25,531 nt of DNA from a virus: IMG/VR virus record IMGVR_UViG_3300030098_006327, positions 1 through 25,531 of that record; one strand, 5' to 3'. Both the position numbers and the translations under genes were made by a program. Positions 23,147-25,531 of this stretch are shown here, piece by piece; the first letter of the stretch is position 1, and the number at the start of each line of letters is the position of its first letter. The notes under the pieces were generated by a model. The model had not been told where the DNA came from, did no database searches, and saw only the letters and a list, made by a program, of their open reading frames with translations.

Positions 23147-23709
23147 TGCCTATACAAGACTATACAGAATACTTTGGTGAAGATTTCGAAGAAATAATAG
23201 ATAAACTTGAAGAAGAATTTCCTGATCAGATAGAAACTATACTAGATGAAATAATAACTCTAATGCTATTTGACTCCGAAATTTTTGCAGTCAATATAGA
23301 AAAGCAAATAAGAACTCTACGAGTAAATGGAATGGATGACTCGCAAATAGCCGATGTTATACAAAAAGATATGGATGAAGAAGGTAAAATATTCGGTGCA
23401 TTAAGAAATACTATTGCAGCTTCTATTGTTTTAGGAATAGCACAGTCTGCTAGGCAAGGACAATACGAAAACTATGATATGGAACAACTATTTACTTGGG
23501 TTACTGTTTCAGGACATCGAATTTGTGACGACTGTCAAACTAGAGCAGGAGAAACATTAACTTTTAGTGAATGGGAATCCCTTGGACTTCCAGGAAGTGG
23601 GTGGAGTGTTTGTGGCAGTTATTGCTACTGTATACTAGACCCAACTGGAAGTGTAACATCACAAATACAATTACCTAAAGACTCTAAAATAAGAGAAAAA
23701 ACAGCTTAA
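23146..23709 (+). CDS. MuF/SPP1 gp7-like minor head protein, 187 aa
   Basis: The C-terminal part has the hallmark of the MuF family: TWVTVSGHRICDDC (Cys127, Cys130), then GETLTFSEWESLGLPGSGW and a Cys-rich end (Cys156, Cys160, Cys162 in CGSYCYCILDP) in place of the usual HPNCRC. The N-terminal ~110 residues are helical and acidic. MuF-type proteins are minor head proteins often ejected with DNA. It is shorter than most relatives, keeping mainly the C-terminal region. The stop codon overlaps the stop of the opposite terS-like gene by 4 bp. Confidence 0.78.
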   Translation: MPIQDYTEYFGEDFEEIIDKLEEEFPDQIETILDEIITLMLFDSEIFAVNIEKQIRTLRVNGMDDSQIADVIQKDMDEEGKIFGALRNTIAASIVLGIAQSARQGQYENYDMEQLFTWVTVSGHRICDDCQTRAGETLTFSEWESLGLPGSGWSVCGSYCYCILDPTGSVTSQIQLPKDSKIREKTA

Positions 23710-24431
23710 TCTTCGTACTTACTAAGCTTCTCTGCTTCCAATCTCTCTAATTCCCTTAACCAAGCATCCCTAACTTCTTTTTTAGGTTTACCTGGAGGTA
23801 AGAATTCTAATCCAACTGCCATAGCTCGTTTACGTAACCGTTTACGTTCCTTTGCCGAGGATGTAGCTTTCTTTTTAGAATACGTTTTTTTAAGTGACTT
23901 TTTTTGTTCATTATACTTCTTATAAGGACTATCATTCGATTTATCTCTAGGTGGAAGAGTAATATCCTGATCTACAACTATACTATTACCTATCTCTATA
24001 GCATCTTGTTTATCCACAACCTCTGCTTCTTCAATATTATTATACTTCAAGTGCTGCATAAATGGAGCTTCTACTTTAACAACTAAAGTATCCTGTAATT
24101 TACCAGTCTGCTTCAATATCAACTCTGCAGCCCTAGTATTACCTCTTTTAGCTTCCTCTATCTGAGCAGCTATAATATCAGGTAAGTGTGATCCTACTAA
24201 CTCCATATACCTATTCCATATAGCATCTATAACTTTAGGTGTACTTCTCCACTTCATAACAGTTTTAATATTAACTCTTAATTTATCAGCTAACTGTTTA
24301 TTTGTTGTGGCAGGATTATGTGCAACGAATTCTATTAAAGCTCGTTGTGCATCTTTTAATGCTCTCTTCGTTGGTTTCGTACCAGTTACGTTATTAGTTA
24401 CGTTATTTCCCATGAAATAATATACAAACAT
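23706..24431 (-). CDS. terS: Probable terminase small subunit with N-terminal helix-turn-helix, 241 aa
   Basis: Residues ~30-60 hold a helix-turn-helix (LIEFVAHNPATTNKQLADKL, then RVNIKTVMKWRSTPKV), and about 80-110 a helical segment with AQIEEAKRGNTRAAELILKQTGKL, a pattern typical of small terminase subunits. The C-terminal ~100 residues are very basic (KKSLKKTYSKKKATSSAKER and a following Arg/Lys-rich run). TerS recognises packaging sites. Oddly the gene is on the minus strand, away from and convergent with terL, portal and minor head genes. Start ATG 24431 or 24413; neither has a good ribosome binding site. It could also be a regulator, but the GNTRAAELILKQTGKL pattern favours TerS. Confidence 0.65.
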   Translation of the reverse strand: MFVYYFMGNNVTNNVTGTKPTKRALKDAQRALIEFVAHNPATTNKQLADKLRVNIKTVMKWRSTPKVIDAIWNRYMELVGSHLPDIIAAQIEEAKRGNTRAAELILKQTGKLQDTLVVKVEAPFMQHLKYNNIEEAEVVDKQDAIEIGNSIVVDQDITLPPRDKSNDSPYKKYNEQKKSLKKTYSKKKATSSAKERKRLRKRAMAVGLEFLPPGKPKKEVRDAWLRELERLEAEKLSKYED

Positions 24432-24466
24432 ATGGTGGTTACGTAAAAGTTATGTTTTATACTTGT

Positions 24467-24500
24467 GGGGGGCTACGACGGTATAGTTACGTTTCCCCCC
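24467..24500. repeat. G6/C6 hairpin in the gene-free region
   Basis: GGGGGG (24467-24472) and CCCCCC (24495-24500) can pair. Inside, ACG and CGT can pair after a 2x2 internal loop, with a 12-base loop at the tip that includes part of a GTTACGT site. G/C runs are very rare in this AT-rich DNA. Confidence 0.6.
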
Positions 24501-24543
24501 TTCCACTTTTCGTAACTTTGGGCCAAAACTTTACATAATATAT

Positions 24544-24572
24544 CTTATCGGAATAAGGTTCTCCTCGGTAAG
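24544..24572. repeat. Inverted repeat CTTATCGG / TCGGTAAG
   Basis: Eight positions pair (six Watson-Crick and two G-T) around a 13-base loop. No T-run follows on either side, so it is not a standard terminator. It stands about 45 bp from the G6/C6 hairpin in the same gene-free stretch. Confidence 0.4.
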
Positions 24573-24609
24573 CTTAGTTTATAAGGTGAAATCTTAATTA
24601 TTTTAGGTG

Positions 24610-24641
24610 TTTTAATGGTATTACCTTAAAAGATTTTTTTT
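24610..24641 (+). terminator. Possible weak plus-strand terminator
   Basis: TTTTAATGGTA and TACCTTAAAA can pair with one bulged base; a run of eight T follows (24634-24641). It could stop the terL-portal-MuF transcript after reading antisense through terS. The stem has only three G-C pairs, so this is uncertain. Confidence 0.3.
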
Positions 24642-24664
24642 AGTAGTTACGTAAAATAATTGTG

Positions 24665-24858
24665 CTAGTGTGCTTAAAATACCAGTAATCCATGTATTAT
24701 TACTTATAATGATACATTACATACCATTGCACTAGATACGGCCTTAAATGATACGTTTTACTTTAAATAGATACCATCTAAATATATAACATAGCTCTAT
24801 GAGTTTAAATATTATAGCTATAAGCTTATTAAATGTTTTATTGATGTATTGGTATACC
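24665..24858. repeat. Nested inverted repeats and iterated GATAC/ATACC words (possible origin or control site)
   Basis: ATGTATTATTA (24692-24702) and TAATGATACAT (24707-24717) pair along 11 positions with one G-T. They are framed by CTAGTG (24665-24670) and CACTAG (24730-24735). GATAC follows at 24711, 24735, 24750 and 24770, and ATACC at 24679, 24721, 24771 and 24854. A 12-bp palindrome TTATAGCTATAA lies at 24812-24823. The stretch contains no credible gene. Iterated short words beside palindromes are found at phage origins and operators, but AT-rich DNA can mimic this. Confidence 0.4.
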
Positions 24859-24904
24859 TAAATAAATAAAAGCTCTTTAAATAGGTAAATTTGGAATGAT
24901 AACA

Positions 24905-24934
24905 AAAAAGCTCTGGAATTAACCAAAGCTTTTA
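24905..24934 (-). terminator. Rho-independent terminator for the right-edge minus-strand genes
   Basis: On the minus strand AAAAGCTTTGG-TTAATT-CCAGAGCTTTT forms an 11-pair stem with one mismatch, followed by TTTTTTGTT. It lies about 30 bp after the 35-residue membrane peptide gene (stop at 24962). Confidence 0.75.
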
Positions 24935-24961
24935 AGTTTATTTTATATAGTTAGTGTTTTA

Positions 24962-25069
24962 TTATAGCTTATCTTCTATATGTGCTAACAGTTCCAGGAA
25001 TAAAAAAACCAGTCCTATCTTAAAGCCTAAATAACTAACTATTAAAATTATGCCTGTCATTATATCCAT
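24962..25069 (-). CDS. 35-aa single-span membrane peptide
   Basis: An ATG at 25069 with AAGGAACTAAACTA upstream opens 35 codons to TAA at 24962. The product starts MDIMTGIILIVSYLGFKIGL and is one hydrophobic segment to about residue 28, with a short charged end (AHIEDKL). It lies between the 103-residue gene and the terminator, so it belongs to the same transcript. Small phage membrane peptides often modify the host envelope, but the role here is unknown. Confidence 0.6.
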   Translation of the reverse strand: MDIMTGIILIVSYLGFKIGLVFLFLELLAHIEDKL

Positions 25070-25087
25070 TAGTTTAGTTCCTTTTTT

Positions 25088-25399
25088 TTAATTATTAAAT
25101 TGCTTACGGCCAACTTCGTTCCCATTACTATCAAAGAAGACAAAGCTCTTTATTTTATTAAAATATTCCCATTCATCAAGGTCTGTGCATCCCATGTTTA
25201 TATTATGTTTATCTATACTATCTTTCCTGATAATACTTGTCGGAATATATCCCATACTATCCCAACAAGATTCCCAAGATATTGATAAGGTGCCGCCGCT
25301 CATTATTCCTGATTTTACCTGATAACCTAGCTCTTCAATTTCTTTGGGGTCGCTATAGTACCAGTCAACAAGTCTTTCTATATTTATATTAATATCCAT
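25088..25399 (-). CDS. Hypothetical early-type protein, 103 aa
   Basis: A small soluble protein with a helical N-terminus (INIERLVDWYYSDPKEIEEL), a Gly/Ser/Trp-rich middle (SGGTLSISWESCWDSMGYIP) and a C-terminal beta-like part (IKSFVFFDSNGNEVGRKQ). AAAGGAACTAATAAA precedes the ATG. No family is recognised. It is followed by the 35-residue peptide gene and a terminator, and preceded by another minus-strand gene. Confidence 0.65.
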   Translation of the reverse strand: MDININIERLVDWYYSDPKEIEELGYQVKSGIMSGGTLSISWESCWDSMGYIPTSIIRKDSIDKHNINMGCTDLDEWEYFNKIKSFVFFDSNGNEVGRKQFNN

Positions 25400-25423
25400 T
25401 TTATTAGTTCCTTTTATTATTTA

Positions 25424-25531
25424 TTAGTTATTAGTATGTACTACAAATCCTGAATTATCTTTTTTTGCAGGGCCTTTTGCAATTAATCCGATAATAGATT
25501 TATCAGGATCTAAAAAACGTAGATCCGACTT
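25424..25531 (-). CDS. C-terminal end of an unknown minus-strand gene (partial)
   Basis: The minus-strand frame enters from the right window edge and ends with TAA at 25424 after 35 residues (ending GPAKKDNSGFVVHTNN). The next gene start is 25 bp downstream with its own ribosome binding site, so these look like one operon. The fragment is too short to identify. Confidence 0.55.
   Translation of the reverse strand, partial: KSDLRFLDPDKSIIGLIAKGPAKKDNSGFVVHTNN

Larger units (their letters stand above)
24385..24652 (+). repeat. Cluster of five GTTACGT sites at the terS start and intergenic region
   Basis: Exact GTTACGT occurs at 24385-24391, 24397-24403, 24438-24444, 24486-24492 and 24646-24652, all in the same direction, plus near-copies GTTATGT (24449-24455) and reverse GTTACGA (24510-24516). 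The first two form a 12-bp tandem repeat in the 5' end of terS. A TATAAA for leftward transcription (24455-24460) lies between the third and fourth sites. TACGT-type words recur inside the 3' part of terS (about 23831-23847). These are candidate binding sites for the adjacent helix-turn-helix protein. Confidence 0.65.

Noticed and set aside
24385-24408. 12-bp tandem repeat read as a CRISPR or phase-variable repeat
   Set aside because: Only two units without spacers, and the 12-bp period keeps the coding frame (NNVT twice).
24432-24961. Possible tRNA or small gene in the gene-free gap
   Set aside because: No cloverleaf with a T-loop GTTCRA-type box and acceptor pairing was found by eye, and short frames there lack ribosome binding sites.

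Overview
The window looks like most of the genome of a tailed phage with a long non-contractile (siphovirus-type) tail. It contains a complete head-tail-lysis late region, flanked at both ends by fragments of an early or replication region. The DNA is strongly AT-rich with AT-ending codons. I see no integrase, repressor, tRNA gene or CRISPR array, so nothing points to lysogeny. Gene content and protein style (LamG and repetitive fibre proteins, and a basic GRP-containing mini-protein) suggest an environmental, probably marine, host. The dockerin-like tail module hints at a host lineage in which such Ca-binding modules are common on surface proteins. The host is an inference and could not be tested here.

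Layout. Positions 1-1173 (minus) hold an early-type cluster: a RecB-like PD-(D/E)XK exonuclease cut by the window edge, a small ribbon-helix-helix-like protein and a small zinc-knuckle protein, with a candidate promoter near 1202-1229. A rho-independent terminator at 1281-1305 closes the long leftward late operon. That operon runs from the scaffold gene (start 19612) down to 1340. In transcription order it carries scaffold, a small protein, major capsid protein, a strong terminator, small structural proteins, a LamG protein, lysozyme, two small membrane (holin-like) proteins, two fibre proteins sharing a C-terminal domain layout, a large decoration-like protein, mini-genes, head-tail adaptor, tail terminator, major tail protein, frameshifted tail chaperones, tape measure, a 1080-residue tail-tip protein ending in a dockerin-like pair, two more tail proteins and a coiled-coil membrane protein. 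Genes are tightly packed, with many TAATG and ATGA stop-start overlaps.

A divergent control region (19613-19737) contains a perfect inverted repeat and candidate promoters in both directions. To its right the packaging and portal genes are on the plus strand: terminase large subunit, portal, a small basic protein overlapping the portal gene, a Mu gpG-like protein and a MuF-like minor head protein. They meet, tail to tail, a minus-strand gene that looks like the terminase small subunit (23706-24431). A gene-free stretch of about 530 bp follows (24432-24961). It holds repeated GTTACGT sites, a G6/C6 hairpin, other inverted repeats and a leftward terminator, and is a good candidate for the packaging site and/or an origin. 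The right edge carries small minus-strand genes of unknown function, the last one cut off.

No clearly new multi-gene system was found. The most interesting leads are the dockerin-like end of the tail-tip protein, the non-canonical frameshift site in the tail chaperone genes, the GTTACGT/G6-C6 region beside the inverted terS gene, an apparently leaderless terL, and several conserved-looking mini-genes.
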